From NCBI GenBank assembly GCA_963724495.1, contig CAVRUZ010000002.1:1178001-1242000 (forward strand): a stretch of DNA of 64,000 bases. The letters run 5' to 3'. Shown here piece after piece: positions 38,975 through 48,219 of this stretch. A program made the translations under genes and the position numbers. How positions within the stretch are numbered: the first letter of the stretch is position 1; the number at the start of each line of letters is the position of its first letter. The notes below the pieces were generated by a model. That model did not search any database. It saw nothing but the letters and a program-made list of their open reading frames with translations, and had not been told where the DNA came from. Origin of the DNA: CAVRUZ01 sp963724495. Its GTDB lineage: Bacteria > Actinomycetota > Actinomycetes > Propionibacteriales > DAIQRJ01.

Positions 38975-39268
38975 TCTGTCTGCTGCCGAATGCAGGGCTC
39001 CCACCATCTCGTCTGACGGATCGCACGAGGGCACGCCGCTGAATAGGTGCCGCTCAGTGGCTCTTCCGGCCCGTCGGCGGCCGGATTGCTGATTGAGGGG
39101 CAAGTTCTCAGCGGAAGGTCATCTGGCGGTGACCGGCGTTGCTGGTGAGGGCGCACGCCGAGCGCTTTACCGTTGCCGGATCGTTACCGAATCTCCTTGT
39201 GGATAAGGGCAATCCGAGATTCTGGAGCGTCCGGGATTGTCGGTGGTGGCTGGTTGGGTTGGTCGCAT
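38975..39268. other. Intergenic region before the DUF222 gene
   Basis: I see no gene here on either strand. The right part is less GC-rich than neighbours and includes an inverted repeat GAATCT (39189-39194)/AGATTC (39217-39222) around ccttgtggataagggcaatccg, a plausible promoter or operator for the DUF222 gene. The left part contains nothing recognisable. Confidence 0.4.
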
Positions 39269-40928
39269 GACCGACAAGGATGCTCCCGCATACCCGCGAG
39301 GTGTTGTTGGACCTGGTCGATGTGCTGCGGCGGCAGGAGCGCCGGACCGCAGGTGCTGCAGTTGCAGGTCGCGGTCGGCTATCGCACTGCAGCACGGCCG
39401 GACGCCTTCTACGGCGAGCGGGTGGTGCTGCCGGGCCGCGAAGCACCTGGTGCACGTTGGGCGGCCAGGGCACCCCGATGGTGGCCGAGTTCGCACCAGC
39501 GATCTTCGCCGCCCGACTGGGCCGCTCCCCCTACGCAGGTACCCGGCTGATCGCCGACGCCCTCGACCTGCGCTACCGGCTCCCGCGGTTGTGGGCACGC
39601 GTCGAGAAGCTGGAGGTCGAGGCCTCCTACGCCCGGGAGGTCGCCCGCCGAACCCGGACCCTGACCTGTGCACAGGCCGCGTTCGTCGATGAGCAGGTCG
39701 CCGAAGAAGCGGACGGTCGGCTGCCGTGGAGCAGGTTCACCGACCTGATCGAGGCCGCCGTCATCACCGCCGACCCGAAGGCCGCTGAGAAGCGAGAGGC
39801 CGAGGCGGCGCAGAAGCACGTCGCCGCACCGACCCGCTCCAACGAGTACGGGATGCGCGGGTTCTTCGTGCACGCACCGTTCCCGGTCATCGCCCGCCTC
39901 GATGCGACCGTGGCCTACCTCGCCCAAGCCCTGCTGGACTTCGGCGACACCACCACCCTGGACGAACGCCGGGTCAAGGCCGTGCTGATCCTGGCCAACC
40001 CGACCCAGGCCGTGCACGTCCTCCGGGCCTATGCCACCTGGCGGGCCAGCCAGACGCCATCGGCAGGCGACCCAAGGCCTACGATGCAGCCAGGGATCGC
40101 GAGCTCGACAGAGCCGAGCAGCCCAACCCGGCCGACCGTGAGCCGCCTACTCCCGCCGATCCGCAACTCGACGGCCAGCAGCGGTCCCACCCCACTGATC
40201 GGGTCCGGCCTGTCGTCGCAGACCGCCGACCCGACCGGCAGCAGCGGTCCCGCCCGGCACGTCGCCAAGCGCAGCCCTGCCCAGACCCCGAACTCGACGC
40301 ACCGAGCCCCACTCCCGCCGATCGGGAGCCGTCCACGCTCCCCGATCCCAAGTTCGACGGGCAGCAGGAGTTCAACCCAGCCGACGTCGAACCCGCTCCG
40401 ATCAGCACCCCTGCATCGACGACAAGGACCTGCTCCCAGCTGTCCGGCTGTTCGTCCACCTCTCACAGGAACCGATCGAGAACGACTGCCACCGGTGTCG
40501 CCCGGGTCGAAGGCCAACCACCCGTCACCGCCCACTGGGTCAAACAGCCACCTCGGCGGCTGTCGGATCACCGTCACCCCGGTCCTCGACCTCGCCAACC
40601 AGATACCCGTCGACGCCTGGGAAATCCCGCATACGCCACCGCCACGCCGTCCACCTGATGACGCCGGCCGACACCTTCCCGTTCGCCACCAACACCACCC
40701 GCAGGCAAACAGATCGACCACACCATCCCCTACGACCGCCACGGTCCACCGGGCCAATCCCGCATCGGCAACTACGGACCCATGACCGTCTTCCACCACC
40801 GCCTCAAGACCCACGGCGGCTGGCACGTCGTCCAACCCTTCCCCGGCATCTACCTCTGGCGAGACCCCACCCAAACCGCCACCTACCTCGTCGACCACAC
40901 CGGCACCCGCCGGCTCGAAGCTGGATAG
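39269..40928 (+). pseudogene. DUF222 / HNH endonuclease (13E12-repeat family), many frameshifts
   Basis: The family pattern is clear but scattered over all three frames. The start MTDKDA/MLPHTREVLLDLVDVL leads to LQLQVAVGYRTAARPDAFYGERV, then GGQGTPMVAEFAPAIFAARLGRSPYAG and WARVEKLEVEASYAREVARRT are in the main frame. AVLILANPTQAVHVLRAYATWR is the end of the DUF222 domain. A proline-rich linker with LDGQQRSHP-like repeats follows. The C-terminal HNH region reads, across shifts, as VDAWEIP, HAVHLMTPADTFPFATN, QIDHTIPYDRHGPPGQS and HHRLKTHGGWHVVQPFPG, ending at TAG 40928. At least five single-base shifts are needed. That is more than in the core genes, so true decay is possible. Such genes are multicopy in many actinobacteria. 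Confidence 0.7.
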
Positions 40929-40965
40929 CGTTCAGCCCTCCCGCGATCGCCACTGCAAGCGGTGA

Positions 40966-42366
40966 TCAATCAGTGGCCGGCTGGATGTTCGCGTTCATGT
41001 GAAAGACGTTTTCGGGGTCGTACTTCGCCTTGATCCTGCTGAGCCGTTCATACTTTTCGGAACCGTAGCTGTTCAGCACCTGCCCCCGAGCGAACTCCGC
41101 TTCACCGTTGACGTAGCTTCCGATTCCCGTCGCGTGGGGTAACAACGCCGCCCAGAACGATCTGAGCCAAGCCGTATCCGCCTTGAGCATTTCGTCGTTG
41201 TCCGCGATGGCGATGAGGAAGATGGCATACCGCGGTGTTCGGCCGCCGCCGAAGGCGGTCTCGTCGTCCCCGACGTCGCTGTAGGCGCCGTCAAGCCGGT
41301 AGATGAACATCGGTGACCGCGGGGAAGTCTTACCTGGAAGGTGATCGGTTACAACGGCTATGACGTCGTCGGAAAGGTCGTCCACATAGTGTGTCTTGTC
41401 GTAGGCAAGGAAGCCGAAGGCGTTCGCCTCGTCGAACATCTGCTGGAGCTGGACATAGGGCATCGGTGTGACCATCTCGAACAGTGGCGGCAGGTCTGCT
41501 CTTATCCGGTCGGCCACCGTCGAGTGCTGCTCGGGAGGGCCGAATCCCGTGACGAGTAGCGCGTATCCAGGACGCATCCAGTGTTCCTGCGGAACGAAGG
41601 GCGCCGGTGGAGCGTTGATTCCCGCCACGATCATGTTCATGTCGCGGGGAAGATCCGCGAACAGATCCTTGGTGAGCCGGAGCAAGTCTTCCCCGCGCTC
41701 GAGGGGCCAGAAGAACATGCCAAAGTCGACTTGGGGACCAACGGGATGCAATTGGAACTCAAACTTCGTCACGACCCCGAAGTTGCCGCCCCCGCCGCGA
41801 ATCGCCCAGAACAAATCAGCGTTCTCGTCATTCGAGGCCCGAAGAGCACGACCGTCGGCCACCACCACCTCAGCCGACAGCAGACCGTCCAAGCTCAGCC
41901 CGTACTTTCGTGTCAGCCACCCCATTCCACCTCCGAGGGTGAGACCTCCGACGCCGGTGTGACCGACGATTCCCCCAGGGGCCGCCAAACCGTGTTCCTG
42001 GGTGGCCACGTCGCGATCTGCGAGAGTCGCTCCTCCACCGACCACACATCGCTTGGCCACCGGGTCGACGGTCACGTCACGCATGTTGCTGAGGTTGATC
42101 ATGAGGCCGCCCTCGGTTACCGAGCTCCCAGATCCGGCGTGTGCACCGCCGCGGACCGAAACCTCGAGTCCGTGCTCACGAGCGAACAGGATCGCGGCGC
42201 TGACATCGGCCGTAGTTGCCGGCCGGAGGATCGCGGCAGGGCGGCGGTCGATCGCCCCGTTCCAGACAGCTCGCGCGTCGTCGTAGCCCGGATCCGGGGG
42301 GACCAAGACCTCGCCGGCGACCTCCCTCCTGAGCGACTCAACATCTCGGGTCAAGACTTCTGTCAT
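40966..42366 (-). CDS. FAD-linked oxidoreductase (berberine-bridge-enzyme-like)
   Basis: A 466-residue flavoenzyme of the PCMH/BBE group. The FAD-binding domain contains RPAAILRPATTADVSAAI, then SVRGGAHAGSGSSVTEGG where the His may bind FAD covalently, CVVGGGATLADRD, and GGIVGHTGVGGLTLGGGMGW. A central substrate domain follows, and the C-terminal BBE motif is SYVNGEAEFARG...YERLSRIKAKYDPENVFHMNANI. No signal peptide, so it is probably cytoplasmic. ATG 42366 is preceded by caggaggcg, an excellent ribosome-binding site; the upstream extension is non-coding. Codon third positions are visibly less GC-rich than in flanking his genes, suggesting acquisition. The substrate (sugar, alkaloid-like or polyketide) is unknown. 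Confidence 0.88.
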   Translation of the reverse strand: MTEVLTRDVESLRREVAGEVLVPPDPGYDDARAVWNGAIDRRPAAILRPATTADVSAAILFAREHGLEVSVRGGAHAGSGSSVTEGGLMINLSNMRDVTVDPVAKRCVVGGGATLADRDVATQEHGLAAPGGIVGHTGVGGLTLGGGMGWLTRKYGLSLDGLLSAEVVVADGRALRASNDENADLFWAIRGGGGNFGVVTKFEFQLHPVGPQVDFGMFFWPLERGEDLLRLTKDLFADLPRDMNMIVAGINAPPAPFVPQEHWMRPGYALLVTGFGPPEQHSTVADRIRADLPPLFEMVTPMPYVQLQQMFDEANAFGFLAYDKTHYVDDLSDDVIAVVTDHLPGKTSPRSPMFIYRLDGAYSDVGDDETAFGGGRTPRYAIFLIAIADNDEMLKADTAWLRSFWAALLPHATGIGSYVNGEAEFARGQVLNSYGSEKYERLSRIKAKYDPENVFHMNANIQPATD

Positions 42367-42542
42367 TTGATTCGCCTCCTGTGTGGCCAGCCCCAGTCGG
42401 AGCAGCGGAAGTACGTCATGCTGGCGACGTCCAAGAGCAGACTGTTCTCTCCGGAACCAGCCACTGCAATGGTCAAAAGGGAAGTCTTGGAAGAACTTCC
42501 CGGCCGCCACCCGGCAGAGGCCCAACATGCCGGTGGCCAGAG

Positions 42543-43274
42543 CTACCTCCCGGGCGCAACCGCCAGAGCCTCGTGGATGTCCAGATTCCCTGCATACAAA
42601 GCAGTTCCGACGATGACGCCTTCGACCCCCAGCGGTGAGAGTTCCGCGACGGCTCGCAGGTCGTCAACGGTCGTGACACCGCCGGACGCGATCACGGGTG
42701 CGCTTGTGTGGCTGCACACGAGCCGGAGCAGGTCGAGATTCGGGCCGGCCAGCATGCCGTCCTTGGCCACGTCGGTGACCACGTACCGGGCGCAGCCTGC
42801 CGCGTCGAGACGGCGCAAGGTCGGCAGGAGTTCGCCGCCCTCGCGAACCCAGCCACGTGCGGCGAGCCGGTCGCCGCGCACGTCCAGGCCGATCGCGACC
42901 CGGTCGCCGAAGGTGGCGATCACCTCGGCGCACCACTCCGGACTCTCCAGCGCGGCCGTTCCGATGTTCACCCGCCGGCACCCCGTCGACATCGCCCAGG
43001 CGATCGCGTCGTCGTCGCGGAGCCCACCCGACAACTCCACCTGCAGGTCGGTCGAGGCGATCACGTCACTCAGCACCGACCGGTTGTCGCCCCGACCGAA
43101 GGCGGCATCGAGATCCACCAGGTGCAGCCAGGCCGCTCCCGCTTCGGCGAAGGCGCGTGCCGCCGCCTTCGGATCGCCGTAGTCCTGTCCGGATCCCGCC
43201 ACGCCCTGCACCAGCTGGGTCGCGTGCCCGTCGGTCACATCGACTGCAGGCAACAGGATCAGAGGCGCGGTCAC
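42543..43274 (-). CDS. hisA: HisA isomerase, probably bifunctional PriA (HisA/TrpF)
   Basis: Phosphoribosyl isomerase A, a 243-residue TIM barrel. The first catalytic Asp is in LLPAVDVTDGHATQLVQG, and the second in RYVVTDVAKDGMLAGPNLDL. VELSGGLRDDDAIAWAMS and VIASGGVTTVDDLRA are phosphate-binding strands. In actinobacteria the homologue also performs the TrpF reaction. The absence of trpF near trpC in this window fits that, though a copy elsewhere cannot be excluded. GTG 43274 overlaps the hisH stop by four bases. Last gene of the hisDNCBHA block; the FAD oxidase gene begins to its left after 176 nt. Confidence 0.94.
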   Translation of the reverse strand: MTAPLILLPAVDVTDGHATQLVQGVAGSGQDYGDPKAAARAFAEAGAAWLHLVDLDAAFGRGDNRSVLSDVIASTDLQVELSGGLRDDDAIAWAMSTGCRRVNIGTAALESPEWCAEVIATFGDRVAIGLDVRGDRLAARGWVREGGELLPTLRRLDAAGCARYVVTDVAKDGMLAGPNLDLLRLVCSHTSAPVIASGGVTTVDDLRAVAELSPLGVEGVIVGTALYAGNLDIHEALAVAPGR

Positions 43275-43972
43275 CCGCCCACTCGAGTCCCGGCCGACGA
43301 CACCGTTGGCTCGGCCTGCCGGCTCAGCCGGCCGACCCAACCGGCGAGGAGTGCAGCACCGGCGTCGCCGGACTTCTCCGGGTGGAACTGCGTCGCGCAC
43401 AACGGCCCGTTCTCGACTGCGGCGATGAACCTGTCGCCGCCGTGCTCGACCCAGGTCACCACCGGCGCCCGCAGGTGGGCCGACTGGTCCAGCTCGAAGC
43501 TGTGAACGCCGAAGGAGTGCACGAAGTAGAACCGCTCGTGCTCGATGCCCTCGAACAACTTGCTGCCGGCGCCGGCCTGCACGGTGTTCCAGCCCATGTG
43601 TGGAAGCACCGGGGCCGTCAGTTGCTCCACCCGGCCGGGCCACTGCCCACAACCAGCGACCGGGTCGGGCGAGAACTCCATCCCCTCCTCGAACAGGATC
43701 TGGAATCCGACGCAGATGCCGAGGACCGGCTTGCCAGCCACCAGCCGACGGTCGATGAGTCGCTCACCGCGGACCTTGCGCAAACCCTCCATGCACGCGG
43801 CGAAGGCGCCGACGCCCGGCACGACCAGCCCGTCAGCCGCCAACCCCTGCTCGAAGTCCGCGGTGATCACCGCCTCGGCACCAGCGCGGTGCAACGCGCG
43901 CTCGGCGCTGCGGACATTGCCGAAGCCGTAGTCCAGGACGACGACTGAAGGGCGGTACGACGGCGCGGTCAC
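43271..43972 (-). CDS. hisH: Imidazole glycerol phosphate synthase subunit HisH
   Basis: Glutamine amidotransferase that feeds ammonia to HisF. The 233-residue class-I amidotransferase has PSVVVLDYGFGNVRSAERAL at the start, DGLVVPGVGAFAACMEGLR, the nucleophile Cys in PVLGICVGFQILFEEG and the His/Glu pair in CATQFHPEKSGDAG. GTG 43972 overlaps the hisB stop by four bases; its own stop overlaps hisA. The HisF partner is 8 kb away. The long in-frame extension upstream is a reading through hisB and is not part of the gene. Confidence 0.96.
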   Translation of the reverse strand: MTAPSYRPSVVVLDYGFGNVRSAERALHRAGAEAVITADFEQGLAADGLVVPGVGAFAACMEGLRKVRGERLIDRRLVAGKPVLGICVGFQILFEEGMEFSPDPVAGCGQWPGRVEQLTAPVLPHMGWNTVQAGAGSKLFEGIEHERFYFVHSFGVHSFELDQSAHLRAPVVTWVEHGGDRFIAAVENGPLCATQFHPEKSGDAGAALLAGWVGRLSRQAEPTVSSAGTRVGG

Positions 43973-44604
43973 GCCTGGTCCGATCCACCGGCCCGGCCGT
44001 CGAGCGTGCCCTTGGTGCTCGGCACGGACTGCTCGCGTGGGTCGTACGCGACCGCGTCGCGCAACGCCCGCGCCAGCGACTTCACCTGTGCCTCCACGAT
44101 GTGGTGCGGGTCGCGACCGGCCAGCAGCGTGAGGTGGACGCAGATGCCGGCGTTGAAGGCGATCGTCTCCACCACGTGCCGCGTCAGCGACCCGGTGAAG
44201 TGACCGCCGATCAGCACGTACTGCTGACCCTCGGGCTCGCCGGTGTGCACGCAGTAGGGCCGGCCGGACACGTCGACCACGCACTGGGCCAGCGCCTCGT
44301 CCAGCGGCACCAGGGCATCGCCGAACCGCCTGATCCCGCGCTTGTCCCCGAGGGCGACGGCCAAGGCCTGCCCGAGCACGATCGCGGTGTCCTCGACCGT
44401 GTGGTGGACATCGACGTGGACGTCACCGGTGGCTCGCACGGACAGGTCGAACAGGCCGTGACGGGCGAACGCGTGCAGCATGTGGTCGAAGAAGCCAACG
44501 CCGGTGGAGATGTCGGCCTGACCGGAGCCGTCGAGGTCGAGCGTGAGCTCCACCCGGCTCTCACCGGTGGTCCGCGTCAGCGTTGCCGTGCGCTCTCCTG
44601 CCAT
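43969..44604 (-). CDS. hisB: Imidazoleglycerol-phosphate dehydratase
   Basis: Dehydrates imidazole glycerol phosphate, a manganese-dependent step. The 211-residue monofunctional HisB has the repeated metal motifs FDHMLHAFARHGLFDL and VHHTVEDTAIVLGQAL in the first half and GGHFTGSLTRHVVETIA...GRDPHHIVEAQVKSLARAL in the second. ATG 44604 (MAGERTATLTR) or GTG 44607 can start; both lie after gagggaggcg. The phosphatase domain fused to HisB in enterobacteria is absent; the separate HisN supplies that activity. Stop overlaps hisH. Confidence 0.96.
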   Translation of the reverse strand: MAGERTATLTRTTGESRVELTLDLDGSGQADISTGVGFFDHMLHAFARHGLFDLSVRATGDVHVDVHHTVEDTAIVLGQALAVALGDKRGIRRFGDALVPLDEALAQCVVDVSGRPYCVHTGEPEGQQYVLIGGHFTGSLTRHVVETIAFNAGICVHLTLLAGRDPHHIVEAQVKSLARALRDAVAYDPREQSVPSTKGTLDGRAGGSDQA

Positions 44605-45713
44605 CACGCCTCCCTCGCCACTAGTGGTCTGGCCGCAGCACTGGCGGCCAAGCCTGCAAAGAACATCTCCATCTGATCTGCGGTGCCGATCGAAACCCGA
44701 AGCCAGCCGTCGGGTCCGGTCTCGCGAATCAGCACGCTTCTATCCAAGAGATCCTGCCAGACCTGGTGCCGGTCACCGAAACGACCGAACAGCAGGAAGT
44801 TGGCGTCGGAGTCCGCCACCGTGTAGCCGAGACTGCTCAAACGCGCGGCGGTCTCGTCCCGCCGGTCGCGCAGTTCGTCGACCTTCGCCGTGAGCTCGCC
44901 GGCGAACCGCAGCGCCGTGACGGCGACCGCCTGGGTGATCCCGGACAAGTGGTAGGGCAGGCGGACGATCCGCAGGCAGTCCACGAGATCTGTCGATGCA
45001 GCCACGTAGCCGAGCCGGGCACCGGCCAACGCGAAGGCCTTGCTCATGGTCCGCGTCACAGCCAGTCGGGGTTCGCCCGCGAGCAGCTCGAGCGCAGTCG
45101 GCGTGGTGGGCCGGCGGAACTCCGCGTAGGCCTCGTCCACCACCACGACAGCTTGCGGAGCCAGGCTCAGCACTTCGCGGATGTGCTCGAGGGGCAGGGC
45201 AGTGCCGGTGGGGTTGTTGGGCGACGTGAGCAGCACCACCGACGGCTTCTCCGCAGCGAGAACGTCGGCCACGTTGGTCATGTCGAGCGCGAAGTCGTCC
45301 CGGCGATGCCCGGTCACCCAACGGGTGTGGGTGTTCCGCGCGTATTCGGGATACATCGAGTACGTGGGGGCGAACGAGACCGCGGTCCGCCCTGGCCCGC
45401 CGAAGGCACCAAGGATGTGCAGCATCACCTCGTTGCTGCCGTTGGCGGCCCAGACCTGCTCGGCCGTGAGGTCGTGGCCGAGGTACTCCGCAAGACCTCG
45501 TCGCAGGACGAGCACTTCCCTGTCCGGATAGCGATTCAGGCCGCGCGTCGCCTGGGCCACGGCTTCGCGCACGGCCGCCACCATCGCCTCGCTCGGCGGG
45601 TACGGGTTCTCGTTCACGTTGAGCGGCGCGACCACGTCGAGCTGCGGCGCTCCGTAGGGCACCTGATCGAGCAGTTCCGGCCGTAGCGGAAGGGCGTTCC
45701 GATCAGAAGTCAC
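44604..45713 (-). CDS. hisC: Histidinol-phosphate aminotransferase
   Basis: PLP-dependent transaminase making histidinol phosphate. The 369-residue fold-type I enzyme shows LNVNENPYPPSEAM at the start, NGSNEVMLHILGAFGGPGR for PLP phosphate, LLTSPNNPTGTALP, VVVDEAYAEF (Asp to the PLP nitrogen) and TMSKAFALAGARLGY with the Schiff-base lysine. RVSIGTADQMEMFFAGL closes the protein. GTG 45713 overlaps the end of hisN by 11 bases. The stop overlaps the hisB start. Intact. Confidence 0.96.
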   Translation of the reverse strand: MTSDRNALPLRPELLDQVPYGAPQLDVVAPLNVNENPYPPSEAMVAAVREAVAQATRGLNRYPDREVLVLRRGLAEYLGHDLTAEQVWAANGSNEVMLHILGAFGGPGRTAVSFAPTYSMYPEYARNTHTRWVTGHRRDDFALDMTNVADVLAAEKPSVVLLTSPNNPTGTALPLEHIREVLSLAPQAVVVVDEAYAEFRRPTTPTALELLAGEPRLAVTRTMSKAFALAGARLGYVAASTDLVDCLRIVRLPYHLSGITQAVAVTALRFAGELTAKVDELRDRRDETAARLSSLGYTVADSDANFLLFGRFGDRHQVWQDLLDRSVLIRETGPDGWLRVSIGTADQMEMFFAGLAASAAARPLVAREA

Positions 45714-46528
45714 TGGCGACCACCCGCTCGGTGACTTCGTCGAAGAGGTCCGCCGACGTCGCCACTGCCACCTGGCGCCCGGTGCTGGACTCGGCCCAGC
45801 CGGCCCGACCGCCGGCGGCGCGCACGAGAGCAGAACCCGGCGCCGACGTCCCACGGCTGCACGCCGAAGGCGATGTAGACGTCGAGCGAGCCGGTCGCGA
45901 TCGACACCAGGTCGCAGGCCGCGCTGCCCATTCTGCGGTAGTCGCGGACGTCCGGCAGCAGGTCGCCGAGCCAGGCGTGTGCCAGAGCGCGCGGCTCGTC
46001 GCCTCGCGGATACCCGACCCCGACCATCGCACGTCTCAGCACGCTGACACCGCTTGTCTCCAACGGCAGCGACGCGGTCACGACCTCGCCTGTCGCTGAT
46101 GCCGCGAATTCCCGTCCCAGTTCAGGAATCAGCACGGCTCCGGCTACCGAGAGATCTCCCGGGTAGGCCTGCCCGACCTCTTCCACGCCCACCGACACCG
46201 CGTAGTCGGTGCGGTGGTGCACGAAGTTCATCGTCCCGTCGAGCGGGTCCACCAGCCAGCGGTATCCCGACGTCCCGTCGACCGCCTCGCCAGACTCCTC
46301 TGCCAGCACCGCGTCCGTCGGTCGCTCGGACGCCAGCGTGGCAAGGATCTCCCGCTCGGCGGCGAGGTCGGCGCTCGTGACGAAGTCGCTCTCGCCGTCC
46401 TTGGACCTCTTGTCGATGTCGGTCCCCGCCGACTGTGCGTTCGCGACCTCCCGGGCGATCGCCTCGGCACCACGGCGCGCTGCCCGCAGGGCAACCTCGG
46501 CCAGGTCCCGGTGCGATACGGCCGTCAT
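45703..46528 (-). CDS. hisN: Histidinol-phosphatase, IMPase family (one frameshift near 45837)
   Basis: Inositol-monophosphatase-type enzyme that dephosphorylates histidinol phosphate. LAEESGEAVDGTSGYRWLVD and DPLDGTMNFVHH carry the metal ligands (about residues 76-108); CDLVSIATGSLDVYIAFG and PWDVGAG carry the last Asp. The frame then leaves family sequence at FCSRARRR. In another frame SALVRAAGGRAGWAESSTGRQ and ATSADLFDEVTERVVASDF give the normal end at 45703. One extra C in the aaccc run near 45837 causes this. ATG 46528 overlaps the hisD stop (ATGA). The position between hisD and hisC supports HisN rather than a general inositol phosphatase. Confidence 0.92.
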
Positions 46529-47826
46529 TCGCCGGACCGCAGCCGGATGGCCACGGCCTCACCGTGCGCCGGCAGGTCCTCCGTCACCGCCAGCGTGCCG
46601 ACGGCGTCGGCCACAGCGGCCAGGCCGGCCCGGTCGTACCGAATCTCCTGCATCGTCCGGGTGAAGGTGCGCACGGACAGTCCCGACGACCGGCAGGCAC
46701 AGCCACCCGTGGGCAGCACGTGGTTGGACCCGGCGCAGTAGTCACCGAGAGACACCGGTGCGAACGGCCCGACGAAGACAGCACCTGCAGCGACGATGCG
46801 GCTGGCCACGTCGTCGGCGTCGGCCACGTGGATCTCCAGGTGCTCGGCCGCGTAGGCGTTCGCGACGTCGATGCCCTGGTCGATGTCGTCGACGAGGACG
46901 ATCGCCGACTGGCCCGCCGCGAGAGCCGTACCGATCCGGTCGGCGTGCTTGGCAGCCGGCACCTGCGTCTGCAGTTCCGCCACCACCTGCTCGCACAGCG
47001 ACTCGCTGTCGGTCACCAGCACGGCTGCAGCGTGGGTGTCGTGCTCCGCCTGGCTGATCAGGTCGGCCGCCACGAAGGCGGGATCGGCCGTGTCGTCGGC
47101 CAGCACCAGAACCTCCGACGGACCGGCCTCGGAGTCGATGGACACGAACGACGACACCGCCCGCTTGGCCGCAACGGTGTAGATGTTCCCGGGCCCGCAG
47201 ACGAGGTCGACGGCGCGGCAGTCGGCCGTGCCGAACGCGAACATCGGGACGGCCGCGGAGCCACCGACGGCATAGACCTCGTCCACTCCCAGCAGGCCGA
47301 GAAGCCCGAGGATGACCGCATCGGGCAGACCGTCGTTGTCCTTCTGCGGCGGGCTGGCGACGGCGAGTTCGGGCACCCCGGCGACCTGAGCCGGCACGAC
47401 GTTCATCAGCACCGTGCTCGGCAGCGGCGTGATGCCGGCCGGCACGTACAGCCCCACCCGCTGGATCGGCACGATCCGTCGGCGGACCACGGCACCAGGA
47501 CCCAGGTCGGTCTCGGTCTCCCGCTCGAGTTCTCGCTCGCAGACCTCTCGCAGCCGTCGGGCCGACTCCAGCAGGGCGGCGCGCAGGTCCGGGTCGAGGG
47601 CCCGTTCGGCTTCGGCGATCCGGTCCGGATGCACCCGCACGTCGTCGAGCTCGATTCCGTCGAAGCGGGCGACGAGGTCGCGGACAGCGGCGCTGCCACG
47701 CGTCCGGACGTCGTCGACGATCGGCTGGATCTCCGCAACGGCCGCCGCGACGTCGAAGTCGGCACGCGGCACGAGTCGTCGGTAGTCCGTTGCGGAGGCT
47801 CCGCGCAGGTCGAGTCGGGTGATCAC
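46525..47826 (-). CDS. hisD: Histidinol dehydrogenase
   Basis: Zinc enzyme performing the last two oxidations to histidine. The 433-residue protein contains GLYVPAGITPLPSTVLMNV, ASPPQKDNDGLPDA, the CGPGNIYTVAAKR NAD site, SEVLVLADDTADP, QAEHDTHAAAVLV with catalytic His, and the signature APVSLGDYCAGSNHVLPTGG. Zinc ligands fall in these blocks. ATG start (MITRLDLRGAS) agrees with other actinobacterial HisD. First gene of the hisDNCBHA run; a 48-nt gap separates it from a small membrane-protein gene upstream on the same strand. Confidence 0.97.
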   Translation of the reverse strand: MITRLDLRGASATDYRRLVPRADFDVAAAVAEIQPIVDDVRTRGSAAVRDLVARFDGIELDDVRVHPDRIAEAERALDPDLRAALLESARRLREVCERELERETETDLGPGAVVRRRIVPIQRVGLYVPAGITPLPSTVLMNVVPAQVAGVPELAVASPPQKDNDGLPDAVILGLLGLLGVDEVYAVGGSAAVPMFAFGTADCRAVDLVCGPGNIYTVAAKRAVSSFVSIDSEAGPSEVLVLADDTADPAFVAADLISQAEHDTHAAAVLVTDSESLCEQVVAELQTQVPAAKHADRIGTALAAGQSAIVLVDDIDQGIDVANAYAAEHLEIHVADADDVASRIVAAGAVFVGPFAPVSLGDYCAGSNHVLPTGGCACRSSGLSVRTFTRTMQEIRYDRAGLAAVADAVGTLAVTEDLPAHGEAVAIRLRSGE

Positions 47827-47874
47827 CCGGCAAGTCTAGAGAGCCACGACGGTGCCGGCCGACGCCGTCGACGG

Positions 47875-48189
47875 CTACAGCACGAACGCCAGGACCAGCA
47901 CGACCACCACCGCGACCACGACCCCGGCAGCCGCCAGGATCACCGTTCGCGACGGTGTCCGGCGGGTCGTGAGCACCGTGGCCGGGGGCAGCTCGTCACC
48001 GTCCTGCCCGGCAGCACGCGCCGGTATCCCCCAGGGCAGCTCCTCCGGGGCAAGCCGCAGTGGGTCCTCGTCGGCTTCGGCGGATCGGCGCGCATGCCGG
48101 GCACGCGGCCTCGGCTGCCAGGTACCCGCGCGAAGGACGGGCTCATCCGGCTCGGGCGGCGTGGCGGATGACCCGGATCGCTCAGGCAT
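47875..48189 (-). CDS. Small single-helix membrane protein
   Basis: About 104 residues from ATG 48189 (MPERSGSSATPPEPDEP). A hydrophilic Pro/Arg/Glu-rich segment of about 80 residues is followed by a C-terminal hydrophobic helix, TVILAAAGVVVAVVVVLVLAFVL, ending at the membrane. The arrangement is that of a tail-anchored protein with a cytoplasmic disordered domain. No family is recognised. It lies between dnaE-proximal genes and hisD on the same strand, so it may be cotranscribed with either. The ORF is modest in length but free of stops, and the hydrophobic end is protein-like. Confidence 0.55.
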   Translation of the reverse strand: MPERSGSSATPPEPDEPVLRAGTWQPRPRARHARRSAEADEDPLRLAPEELPWGIPARAAGQDGDELPPATVLTTRRTPSRTVILAAAGVVVAVVVVLVLAFVL

Positions 48190-48219
48190 GTCCACCCCCT
48201 GGCAACGGCCGTGGGCGGC

